Of a stretch of 18,881 nt of DNA, positions 12,448 through 18,881 are shown piece by piece. The notes under the pieces were generated by a model, which searched no databases, was not told where the DNA came from, and worked only from the letters and a program-made list of their open reading frames with translations. Every line of letters begins with the position of its first letter. The first letter of the stretch is position 1. Source of the DNA: an uncultured Clostridia bacterium (GTDB taxonomy: Bacteria; Bacillota; Clostridia; Oscillospirales; Oscillospiraceae); contig CALEQS010000041.1 of assembly GCA_937907975.1 (NCBI GenBank), positions 1 to 18,881 of the forward strand, given 5' to 3'. Position numbers and translations under genes: made by a program.

Positions 12448-15018
12448 ATGAAAGATCTGGTCACTGGCATACTGGCCCATGTGGATGCGGGCAAGACGAC
12501 CCTCTCCGAGGGAATGCTCTACTGCGGCGGTACAATTAAAAAGATGGGCCGGGTGGATCACCGGGACGCCTTTCTGGACACGGACACATTGGAGCGGGAG
12601 CGGGGGATTACGATCTTTTCCAAGCAGGCGGTCCTGCCGCTGAGAGAGAAACGCCTCATTTTGCTGGATACGCCCGGCCATGTGGATTTTTCAGCCGAGA
12701 TGGAGCGCTCCCTCCAGGTGCTGGACTACGCCATTCTGGTCGTCAGCGGCACCGACGGGGTGCAGGCGCATACCGAGACCCTCTGGCATCTGCTGGAGCG
12801 CTATCAGGTGCCTACGTTCCTTTTTATCAATAAGATGGATCTGCCCGGGGCGGATCGGGCGGCAGTTCTGCGCGACCTGAAAAAGCGGCTCAGCGATGCC
12901 TGCATTCCCCTTGCTGCCAGAACTGCGGAGGAAAATGAGGAGCTGGCCATGTGTTCCGAGGAGCTGATGGGCGAATTTCTGGAGTCCGGCACCCTGTCCG
13001 ATCCGGCACTGGCCCGGGCGATCGCCCAGCGAAAGCTCTTTCCCTGTTTCTTTGGCTCCGCCCTCCGGCTGGAGGGGGTGGACGCCTTTCTGGAAGCGCT
13101 GGAGACCTATACGCTGTTCCCCAATTACCCCGCCGAGTTCGGCGCAAAGATCTATAAGATCAGCCGGGACGCCCAAGGCGTGCGGCTGACCTGGCTGAAG
13201 GTCACCGGCGGTACGCTGAGGCCAAAAACGGTGCTTCGCGGCCGGGACAGGACCGGCGCGGACTGGGGGGAAAAGGCCGACCAGCTGCGGCTCTACTCCG
13301 GCGCGAAATTTCAGCCAGTCAGCGAGGCGGCCGCCGGCAGTGTCTGCGCCGTCACCGGCCTGACACACACCTATCCCGGCGAGGGACTTGGGGCGGAGCC
13401 GGATTCCCCCGCTCCGGCGCTGGAGCCGGTGCTCACCTATCAGGTGATCCTGCCCGAGGGCTGCGACGCGCAGGGCACATTCGCCAGGCTCCGCGAATTG
13501 GAGGAAGAAGATCCCATGCTCCGACTGGTGTGGCACAGCCGGGGACAGGAAATCCGGGTGCACCTCATGGGCAAGGTACAGCTGGAGGTGCTGCAGGAGC
13601 GTATTCAGGAGCGCTTCGGCATTGCGGCCACCTTTGGCCCGGGCAGCATTGCTTACAAAGAGACCATCGCCGCTCCGGTGGAGGGCGTAGGCCATTTTGA
13701 GCCCCTGCGCCATTACGCCGAGGTGCACCTTCTGCTGGAGCCGCTGGAGCCGGGAAACGGCATCGAGCTGGATACCCGGTGCAGTGAGGACGCGCTGGAT
13801 CGGAACTGGCAGCGGCTCATTCTGACGCATCTGGCGGAAAAGGAACATCTGGGCGTGCTCATCGGCGCGCCCATCACCGATGTGCGCATCACTCTGCTCT
13901 CCGGCCGCGCCCACGTCAAGCACACCGAGGGCGGCGACTTCCGGGAGGCCACCTACCGGGCAGTGCGCATGGGTCTCATGCGTGCGGAGTCCGTCCTGCT
14001 GGAGCCGTGGTATCAGTTCCGGCTGGAGGTGCCCACCGAAAATGTGGGCCGGGCCATGGCAGACCTCCAGCGCTTTGGCGGCGAATTTGAGCCCCCGGAG
14101 CAGGATGGGGAGCGGAGCGTGCTCAGCGGTGCAGCCCCGGTGGAGCAGCTGGCTGACTACCCGGAGGAAGTGGCGGCCTACACCAAGGGCCGGGGCCGGC
14201 TCGCGCTTCAGAGCGGCGGTTACCGTCCCTGCCACAACGCCCCGGAGGTGATCGCTGCGGCGGACTATCAGCCGGAGGCAGATCTGGAAAATACGCCGGA
14301 CTCCGTATTCTGTGCCCACGGCGGTGGATTTACCGTGAAGTGGAGCGAGGTGCCGGAGCATATGCACCTGCCCTGGGCCTATCAGCCAAGGGAAGAAGAG
14401 GAGGTGTCCGCAGCGCACATCCGCCGGGGCGGCGCCAGCTATTCCGGTTCTAGGGAGGAGGAGAAGGCACTGGAGGCCATCTTCCGGCGCACCTATGGCG
14501 ACCAGAAACCCAGAGCCTTCACGCCACAGTCCGAGGTGCGCCGTCAGGATGCGCCGAAGCTGCTGAACGCCGAGATCGGGGACACCTTCCTGCTGGTGGA
14601 CGGATACAATATCATTTTTGCGTGGGACGAGCTCAACAAGCTGGCCAAAGTGGATCTGGACGCCGCCCGGAATCAGCTCATCCACATTCTGAGCAACTAT
14701 CAGGGCGTGCGCCGTTGCAAGGTCATTCTGGTGTTCGACGCCTATAAAGTGAAGGGCAATCCGGGCCGGGCGGAGAAGGTCAACAATATTTTCGTTGTCT
14801 ACACCAGGCAGGCGGAGACAGCGGATACCTACATTGAGCGCACCACCTATGAACTGGGCCGTCATTACCGGGTGCGGGTGGCCACATCCGACGGCATGGA
14901 GCAGACCATCATTCTGGGCCATGAGTCTCAGCGCATCAGTGCCCGTGCCTTTGAAGAAGAAGTCAAACAGGCTCAGCAGGAGCTGGAAGAACGCATTCGA
15001 CAGCACAACGCGAGGTGA
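12448..15018 (+). CDS. EF-G/TetM-like translational GTPase fused to a Rae1-like NYN endonuclease domain
   Basis: This 856-residue protein has a ribosome-type GTPase at its N-terminus: G1 AHVDAGKT (10-17), switch RERGIT (50-55), G3 DTPGH (74-78) and G4 NKMD (128-131). EF-G-like domains II-V follow to about residue 645, including a domain IV loop GRAHVKHTEGGDF (486-498) where TetM has its YYSPVST resistance loop. A linker of about 65 residues leads to a second domain (713-845) resembling Rae1 (YacP), an endonuclease that cuts mRNA in the ribosomal A site in Bacillus subtilis: LLVDGYN (Asp718), VFDAYKVKG (Asp764), ETADTYIE (Asp793) and VATSDGMEQ (Asp815). Separate TetM-like proteins are about 640 and Rae1 about 170 residues, so this is one continuous fusion. 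It probably acts on the ribosome; tetracycline protection is unproven and the key loop differs. Confidence 0.9.
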   Translation: MKDLVTGILAHVDAGKTTLSEGMLYCGGTIKKMGRVDHRDAFLDTDTLERERGITIFSKQAVLPLREKRLILLDTPGHVDFSAEMERSLQVLDYAILVVSGTDGVQAHTETLWHLLERYQVPTFLFINKMDLPGADRAAVLRDLKKRLSDACIPLAARTAEENEELAMCSEELMGEFLESGTLSDPALARAIAQRKLFPCFFGSALRLEGVDAFLEALETYTLFPNYPAEFGAKIYKISRDAQGVRLTWLKVTGGTLRPKTVLRGRDRTGADWGEKADQLRLYSGAKFQPVSEAAAGSVCAVTGLTHTYPGEGLGAEPDSPAPALEPVLTYQVILPEGCDAQGTFARLRELEEEDPMLRLVWHSRGQEIRVHLMGKVQLEVLQERIQERFGIAATFGPGSIAYKETIAAPVEGVGHFEPLRHYAEVHLLLEPLEPGNGIELDTRCSEDALDRNWQRLILTHLAEKEHLGVLIGAPITDVRITLLSGRAHVKHTEGGDFREATYRAVRMGLMRAESVLLEPWYQFRLEVPTENVGRAMADLQRFGGEFEPPEQDGERSVLSGAAPVEQLADYPEEVAAYTKGRGRLALQSGGYRPCHNAPEVIAAADYQPEADLENTPDSVFCAHGGGFTVKWSEVPEHMHLPWAYQPREEEEVSAAHIRRGGASYSGSREEEKALEAIFRRTYGDQKPRAFTPQSEVRRQDAPKLLNAEIGDTFLLVDGYNIIFAWDELNKLAKVDLDAARNQLIHILSNYQGVRRCKVILVFDAYKVKGNPGRAEKVNNIFVVYTRQAETADTYIERTTYELGRHYRVRVATSDGMEQTIILGHESQRISARAFEEEVKQAQQELEERIRQHNAR

Positions 15019-15023
15019 AGGAT

Positions 15024-15905
15024 ATGAACAACATGATCACATTGGAAAACGGCATCCTGACGGCCAAGGTCAACCCGTGGGGTGCGGAGCTGACCAGTCT
15101 GAAGCTGGACGGCATTGAGCGCATCTGGGAGGGGGATCCCGCCATCTGGGGCCGCCACGCGCCTACGCTGTTTCCGCTGATTGGGCGGCTCATCAACCAG
15201 CAGTACGAGCTGGATGGGGAGATGATCTCTGCCCCCATGCACGGTTTCTGCCGGGAGCGGGAGTTTGAGATCGTGACCCAGAGTGCTGACTCTGTGACTT
15301 TCCGCACCCGGAACAGCGCCGACTCACTGGCAGTCTATCCCTTCCGCTTTACGCTGGACATTACCTTCACGCTGGAAGAAAATTCTATTTCCAAGCGGCA
15401 CACGGTGACGAACCACTCCGCTCAGCCCATGCCCTTTGAACTGGGCGGCCACGACGCCTACCGCACCACTCTGATGCCTGGGGAGGTCATGGGGGACTAT
15501 GCCATTGCCTTTGAAGGCCTTGACCACCTGGAGCCCTACGGCATGGACGAAAACGGCGTGCTGGAGGAACAGAAGGGCTTTATTCAGCTGGAGAATGGTC
15601 TGCTGACCAAACTGCCCGAGGATGTGGGGTTGGATACCATTGTGCTGGGAGACCTGCCGGTGCGCAGAGTCACCCTGCTCAGCCGTAAGAGCGCCCGAAA
15701 GGTCACGGTGGAGTTTGACGACTTCCCCTATCTGGGCATCTGGACGGCCCAGAAAGGCGTGACCACAAATTACATCTGCATTGAGCCCTGGTCCACCCTG
15801 CCGGACGGCCATTTTATGGGCCGCAGGCTTACAGATAAGCCGGGCATTGTTGTGCTGAAGCCCGGAGAGAGTAAAACACTCACCTTCCGCTCCGCGTTTG
15901 AATAA
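15024..15905 (+). CDS. Aldose 1-epimerase family protein (LacX-like)
   Basis: This 293-residue cytoplasmic protein belongs to the galactose mutarotase superfamily, which interconverts alpha and beta anomers of sugars. Visible features are the LacX-type N-terminus (MITLENGILTAKVNPWGAEL), RHAPTLFPLIGRL, PMHGF (His73), GGHDAYR (His143) and CIEPW (Glu254), which correspond to the family's catalytic histidines and general base. Length is typical. ATG 15024 has GAGG 8 nt upstream; a GTG three codons earlier overlaps the GTPase stop but has no spaced site. The gene starts 5 nt after the preceding stop, so it is probably co-transcribed with the GTPase-nuclease gene, although no functional link is obvious. 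The exact sugar is unknown. Confidence 0.9.
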   Translation: MNNMITLENGILTAKVNPWGAELTSLKLDGIERIWEGDPAIWGRHAPTLFPLIGRLINQQYELDGEMISAPMHGFCREREFEIVTQSADSVTFRTRNSADSLAVYPFRFTLDITFTLEENSISKRHTVTNHSAQPMPFELGGHDAYRTTLMPGEVMGDYAIAFEGLDHLEPYGMDENGVLEEQKGFIQLENGLLTKLPEDVGLDTIVLGDLPVRRVTLLSRKSARKVTVEFDDFPYLGIWTAQKGVTTNYICIEPWSTLPDGHFMGRRLTDKPGIVVLKPGESKTLTFRSAFE

Positions 15906-15919
15906 TCAGATCAAAGGCC

Positions 15920-15958
15920 AAAGGCCGCAGGAAACTTCAAGCGTTTCCCGCGGCCTTT
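15920..15958. terminator. Bidirectional terminator after the epimerase gene
   Basis: AAAGGCCGC (15920-15928) plus GGAAAC (15930-15935) pair with GTTTCC (15943-15948) plus GCGGCCTTT (15950-15958), interrupted by one A-C mismatch. TCTTGTTTGTTATTTG follows on the plus strand. It lies 8 nt from the stop of the converging MFS gene and likely serves both. Confidence 0.8.
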
Positions 15959-15966
15959 CTTGTTTG

Positions 15967-17166
15967 TTATTTGTGATAGTTCAGCGAGGACGGATGCTTT
16001 CGTCCCCAGAAAACGTAGAGCAGGGCGGAGAGCACAGTGGCCATCGACAGTGAGAGGTACATATGCTGATAACCGATGGCGGAGATCAGAACTCCGGCCA
16101 GTGCACCGCCGCCGCCCAGACCGATGTCGTAGGCGCACAGGAAGGTGGAGTTGGCGCTGCCCCGGCGCTCCGAGGGCGCGATATGGACGGCCATGGACTG
16201 GAGGGCCGGCTCGATGCCGCCGAAGGCGTAACCGGCCAGCACGGCGGCGAGATAGAAGGCGGCGTTGCTCGGTGCCAGAGCCAGCAGAAGGAAGGCGCCC
16301 AGCATGGCGGCATTGCAGGTATAGACGAAGATGCCCTCGCCCTTCTGGTCGGCGACCCGTCCGACGATCAGACGGGTGAGCACCAGCATGACTGCCGTGA
16401 TGGCAAAGAAAATGCCGCCGCTGGGCAGATCATATTTGATGGCATAATCGGCCAGAAAGTTTTCCAGCGCGCCCCAGGTGAACAGAAACACAAGGCAGAT
16501 CACGGAGGCCGGAATGGCGTCTGCGTCAATGAGTCCCTTCAGGCTGAGCGGCTGCTTCCGCACTACGGGCTTCTGATGGGTGTGCATAAAGGCAAAGAGC
16601 GCCAGGCTTATGACCATGAAGACTGCGGCCGTGAGGAAGAACAGCCGGTAGCTGACGTTCATCAGCAGAAGTCCCAGCGCGGGCGCGATGGAGGTGGCCA
16701 GCGCCGTGGCCATGCCGAAGTAGCCAATGCCCTCAGCAACGCGGCTCTGGGGCAGGGCGTCGCTGGCGATGGTGGCACCGGAGGTATTGGAGAAGGCCAG
16801 CGCGGCACCGTGGAGCATACGGCAGATCAGCGCCAGCGCTACGGCTCCGCCCAGCGCATAGCCCGCCACCGCCAGTACGTCGGATACCAGATAGCCCAGC
16901 GGCATCAGCAGCATGCCCGCAAGGCCGACGATCAATATCTCCTTTCGTCGTCCCTGATCCAGCAGCCAGCCGATGAAGGGCCGCAGCAGCACAGCCACCA
17001 GCGAAAAGCCCAGCGCCGCCGCGCCGGCCACTGCCTCGTTGAGCCCCAGCACCTGCTCTAGGTACATGGGGAAGACGGAGACGACCATGATGTGGTTCAT
17101 AAACACCAGAAAGTTGATGAGGATGATGAACACAAAGTCCCGCGTCCAAAGTTTTTCGTTTTTCAC
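15967..17166 (-). CDS. Major facilitator superfamily transporter
   Basis: This 399-residue protein has about twelve hydrophobic segments in two halves. The typical MFS loop between helices 2 and 3 is visible as RPFIGWLLDQGRRKEIL, with an echo in the second half (RLIVGRVADQKGEG). A charged cytoplasmic loop around residues 195-215 (HTHQKPVVRKQPLSLKG) separates the halves. The substrate cannot be predicted; drug or metabolite efflux is the usual guess for this type. The start is taken as GTG 17166 (MKNEKLWTRDF), 11 nt after AGGAG. The GTG four codons upstream directly abuts that site and is therefore unlikely. It is transcribed alone from a promoter about 170 nt upstream. Confidence 0.88.
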   Translation of the reverse strand: MKNEKLWTRDFVFIILINFLVFMNHIMVVSVFPMYLEQVLGLNEAVAGAAALGFSLVAVLLRPFIGWLLDQGRRKEILIVGLAGMLLMPLGYLVSDVLAVAGYALGGAVALALICRMLHGAALAFSNTSGATIASDALPQSRVAEGIGYFGMATALATSIAPALGLLLMNVSYRLFFLTAAVFMVISLALFAFMHTHQKPVVRKQPLSLKGLIDADAIPASVICLVFLFTWGALENFLADYAIKYDLPSGGIFFAITAVMLVLTRLIVGRVADQKGEGIFVYTCNAAMLGAFLLLALAPSNAAFYLAAVLAGYAFGGIEPALQSMAVHIAPSERRGSANSTFLCAYDIGLGGGGALAGVLISAIGYQHMYLSLSMATVLSALLYVFWGRKHPSSLNYHK

Positions 17167-17337
17167 AGACAGATACACTCCTTTGTACAGAACCAGAGTA
17201 GTTCGGCACAGTCAAAATTGCATCCGCGCGGGGCGAAAGCCGGTCTCGGTGAAGCGGCAGGATTTCAGGCAAAAGAGAACCGCGCCGCTTTCACAACTGG
17301 ACTTATGCCAGAGAAAAGCTGCGCGTTGCTGAAAGAA

Positions 17338-17366
17338 ATTATAGCACATCGTGCGCAGTTATGTAA
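17338..17366 (-). promoter_or_regulatory. Probable promoter of the MFS gene
   Basis: On the minus strand TATAAT (17343-17338) is preceded by TG one base away (extended -10) and by TTACAT (17366-17361) at 17 nt. If used, the mRNA leader is about 165 nt (17167-17331). I see no known riboswitch or terminator hairpin in it. Confidence 0.5.
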
Positions 17367-17407
17367 GACTTTTCTTTTTCCTTACCTCCATTTTACCCGT
17401 GCCTGCA

Positions 17408-17436
17408 TTGCAAAGCGGGACTCCTTATGCTATAAT
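17408..17436 (+). promoter_or_regulatory. Promoter of the CorC-family gene
   Basis: TTGCAA (17408-17413), a 17-nt spacer and TATAAT (17431-17436), with an extended -10 TGC, form a strong promoter. AAGGAG at 17451-17456 precedes the ATG by 10 nt. Confidence 0.8.
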
Positions 17437-17466
17437 TTTTCCCAATTATAAAGGAGAATCGAAACT

Positions 17467-18786
17467 ATGAATGACCCGCTCTTATGGCAGTTGACCTTAC
17501 AGCTTTTTCTGATCCTCATTCAGGGCTTCTGCTCCGCCGCAGTGGCCGCTGTGTTTGAGCTGAACGCAGCCGCTCTGCGCGATGACGCGGAGAAGGGCGA
17601 CCGCCGTGCGTCAAGACTCCTGAAGCTGGCGGAGTCGCCGGAATGCGCGTTGTCTGCACTTCAGATGTTCAATCTGTTCGCCGCCCAGCTGGGCAGTGCC
17701 TTTGCCGCCCTGCATCTGGCCGGGAGGCTCACTTGCTGGCTGGTGGACGTCCGGGGGGTAACGGTTTTGCCTGCCGGTGCGCTGAATGCGCTCCTTGCAG
17801 CGGCGGTCACGATCCTGCTGGGGTTTGCGACGCTGGTGCTGGGCGTGCTGGTGCCGCGGCGCATTGCGCTGCAGAAGAGCGAGAGGACGGCCCGCATCAC
17901 CGCGCCGGTGGTTTTGTTCCTCGGCGCCTTCCTGCGCCCGGCAGTGTGGCTGGTCAATGCCGCTGTGGCTGGTGTTTTGAGGCTGTTTGGCATGAAAAAT
18001 CAGGCCCGCCCGGACAATGCCACTGAGGAGGAGATCCGCATGATGCTGGATGAGAGCGAGGAGGAGGGTCTCATCGAGTCCACCGAGGGCGAGATGATCG
18101 ACAACGTCTTTGAGTTCAACAATATCCAGATCAGCGACGTTATGACCCACCGTGTGGACGTGGAGTCCATCGATGTGGAATCTACCCCGAAGGAGGTCAC
18201 CGAGCGCATCCGGGAGACCGGCTATTCCCGTTTCCCGGTCTACGAGGGAGAGCAGGACAATATTGTCGGTATGCTCTACGTCAAAGACTACTTTCTGAAT
18301 CAGGACAAACCCCTGCGGGATATTCTGAAAGAGCCGCTGTTTGTGCCGGATTCGCTGATCTGTGATGACTTGTTCCGCAAAATGCAGAAGGAGCACATCC
18401 ACTTTGCTATTGTCACCGATGAATACGGTTCCTTCCTTGGCATTGTCACCCTGGAGGATCTGATCGAGGAGATCGTGGGCAATATCTATGATGAGTACGA
18501 CGAGCGGGAGGAGTATATCACCCCTAACCCGGACGGAAGCTGGAATATCAGCGGCCGGGCAGAGCTGAAGGACGTGGAAAAGGCGCTGGATCTGGAGCTG
18601 CCGGAGCACGAGGACTTTAATACCCTCAGCGGTCTGATCCTCAGTGAGACGGAGGAGATCCCGAAGGATGGCGACCAGTTCACGCTGGATGTGGACGGCC
18701 TGCGCATCGAGGTGCTCCGTGTGGAGGACCGGCGCATCGAGGAGACCCGGGTCACCGTTCTGGATGAGGCGGACGAAAAAGAATGA
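17467..18786 (+). CDS. CNNM/CBS/CorC-type (HlyC/CorC family) membrane protein
   Basis: This 439-residue protein has the standard layout of the hemolysin-C/CorC family: a CNNM membrane domain with hydrophobic segments at about 8-30, 62-85, 103-130 and 146-172; an acidic linker (EEEIRMMLDESEEEGLIE, 187-204) leading into EGEMIDNVFEFNN; two CBS domains (about 223-277 and 286-342, the second with EYGSFLGIVTLEDLIEEIVG); and a C-terminal CorC_HlyC domain (about 353-432). Members of the family are linked to magnesium or sodium-coupled magnesium efflux and to divalent-metal resistance; the haemolysin name is historical. The membrane part is somewhat Ala/Leu-rich and divergent, while the soluble part is highly typical. 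It forms a single-gene unit with its own promoter. Confidence 0.92.
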   Translation: MNDPLLWQLTLQLFLILIQGFCSAAVAAVFELNAAALRDDAEKGDRRASRLLKLAESPECALSALQMFNLFAAQLGSAFAALHLAGRLTCWLVDVRGVTVLPAGALNALLAAAVTILLGFATLVLGVLVPRRIALQKSERTARITAPVVLFLGAFLRPAVWLVNAAVAGVLRLFGMKNQARPDNATEEEIRMMLDESEEEGLIESTEGEMIDNVFEFNNIQISDVMTHRVDVESIDVESTPKEVTERIRETGYSRFPVYEGEQDNIVGMLYVKDYFLNQDKPLRDILKEPLFVPDSLICDDLFRKMQKEHIHFAIVTDEYGSFLGIVTLEDLIEEIVGNIYDEYDEREEYITPNPDGSWNISGRAELKDVEKALDLELPEHEDFNTLSGLILSETEEIPKDGDQFTLDVDGLRIEVLRVEDRRIEETRVTVLDEADEKE

Positions 18787-18796
18787 AATGTAAAAC

Positions 18797-18821
18797 AGGC
18801 TCCTGCCATCGGCAGGAGCCT
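18797..18821. terminator. Hairpin terminator after the CorC-family gene
   Basis: AGGCTCCTGCC (18797-18807) pairs perfectly with GGCAGGAGCCT (18811-18821) around a 3-nt loop. The plus-strand tail (CAGTCTGTC) is a poor U-tract, whereas the minus-strand tail (GTTTTACATTT) is better, so it may mainly serve a converging gene beyond the right edge. The last 60 bases show no recognisable feature. Confidence 0.65.
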
Positions 18822-18881
18822 CAGTCTGTCGAAAAAGTGAAATCTGTATTGCTTGCGTGCAAGAGCCTCGCAGAGTTCCGT

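Noticed and set aside
12691..15006. A 771-codon open frame on the minus strand opposite the GTPase-nuclease gene
   Set aside because: The plus-strand protein has clear motifs along its whole length. The antisense frame is composed of Gly/His/Leu/Gln-rich sequence typical of antisense reading in GC-rich DNA, with no recognisable domain or ribosome binding site.
12448..15018. Calling the GTPase a tetracycline-resistance (tet(M)-type) determinant
   Set aside because: The domain order agrees, but the domain IV loop that displaces the drug in TetM (YYSPVST) is replaced by AHVKHTE, and the gene carries a nuclease domain and no mobile-element context.

Overview
The window looks like chromosomal DNA of a GC-rich anaerobic member of the Bacillota, most likely a gut Clostridium-relative of the Oscillospiraceae/Flavonifractor type. 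The reasons are a T-box leader, a four-subunit pyruvate-type ferredoxin oxidoreductase, AGGAGG-type ribosome binding sites, TTGACA/TATAAT-type promoters, a DtxR/MntR-type regulator and a Rae1 (YacP)-like domain. This placement is an inference; there is no rRNA gene to confirm it. I see no insertion sequence, CRISPR array, tRNA or rRNA gene.

Layout. 1-380 is the 3' end of a TldD/PmbA-family gene, followed by a short coding-like fragment of uncertain origin and a bidirectional terminator. 582-3594 (minus) is a tight operon for a 2-oxoacid:ferredoxin oxidoreductase (gamma, delta, alpha, beta). Its promoter drives a 250-nt leader that I read as a T-box riboswitch, with an isoleucine AUC specifier preferred and UAU (Tyr) as the alternative. 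4162-7005 (plus) is a complete proline operon, proC-proB-proA, with its own promoter and a glutamate kinase that lacks the usual C-terminal PUA domain. 7064-11107 (minus) holds a divergent PAP2 membrane protein, an orphan cytoplasmic molybdopterin oxidoreductase, and a membrane-anchored Asp-box beta-propeller protein whose start overlaps the molybdoenzyme stop.

11243-11824 (plus) is a hypothetical protein with a possible C-terminal zinc site. 11873-12277 (minus) is a DtxR/MntR-type metalloregulator with an unusual mixed ligand set. Divergent from it, 12448-15018 (plus) encodes the most striking protein: an EF-G/TetM-like translational GTPase fused to a C-terminal Rae1-like NYN endonuclease domain. 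It is followed, nearly overlapping, by an aldose 1-epimerase-family protein. 15967-17166 (minus) is an MFS transporter, and 17467-18786 (plus) is a CNNM/CBS/CorC membrane protein.

How the parts work together. Most genes are arranged as independent, well-terminated units. The two standout hypotheses are (1) that a ferredoxin oxidoreductase is controlled by uncharged tRNA, which would fit a role in making an amino-acid precursor such as 2-oxobutyrate for isoleucine rather than plain pyruvate oxidation, and (2) that the GTPase-NYN fusion binds the ribosome in the EF-G mode and delivers an A-site mRNA nuclease.
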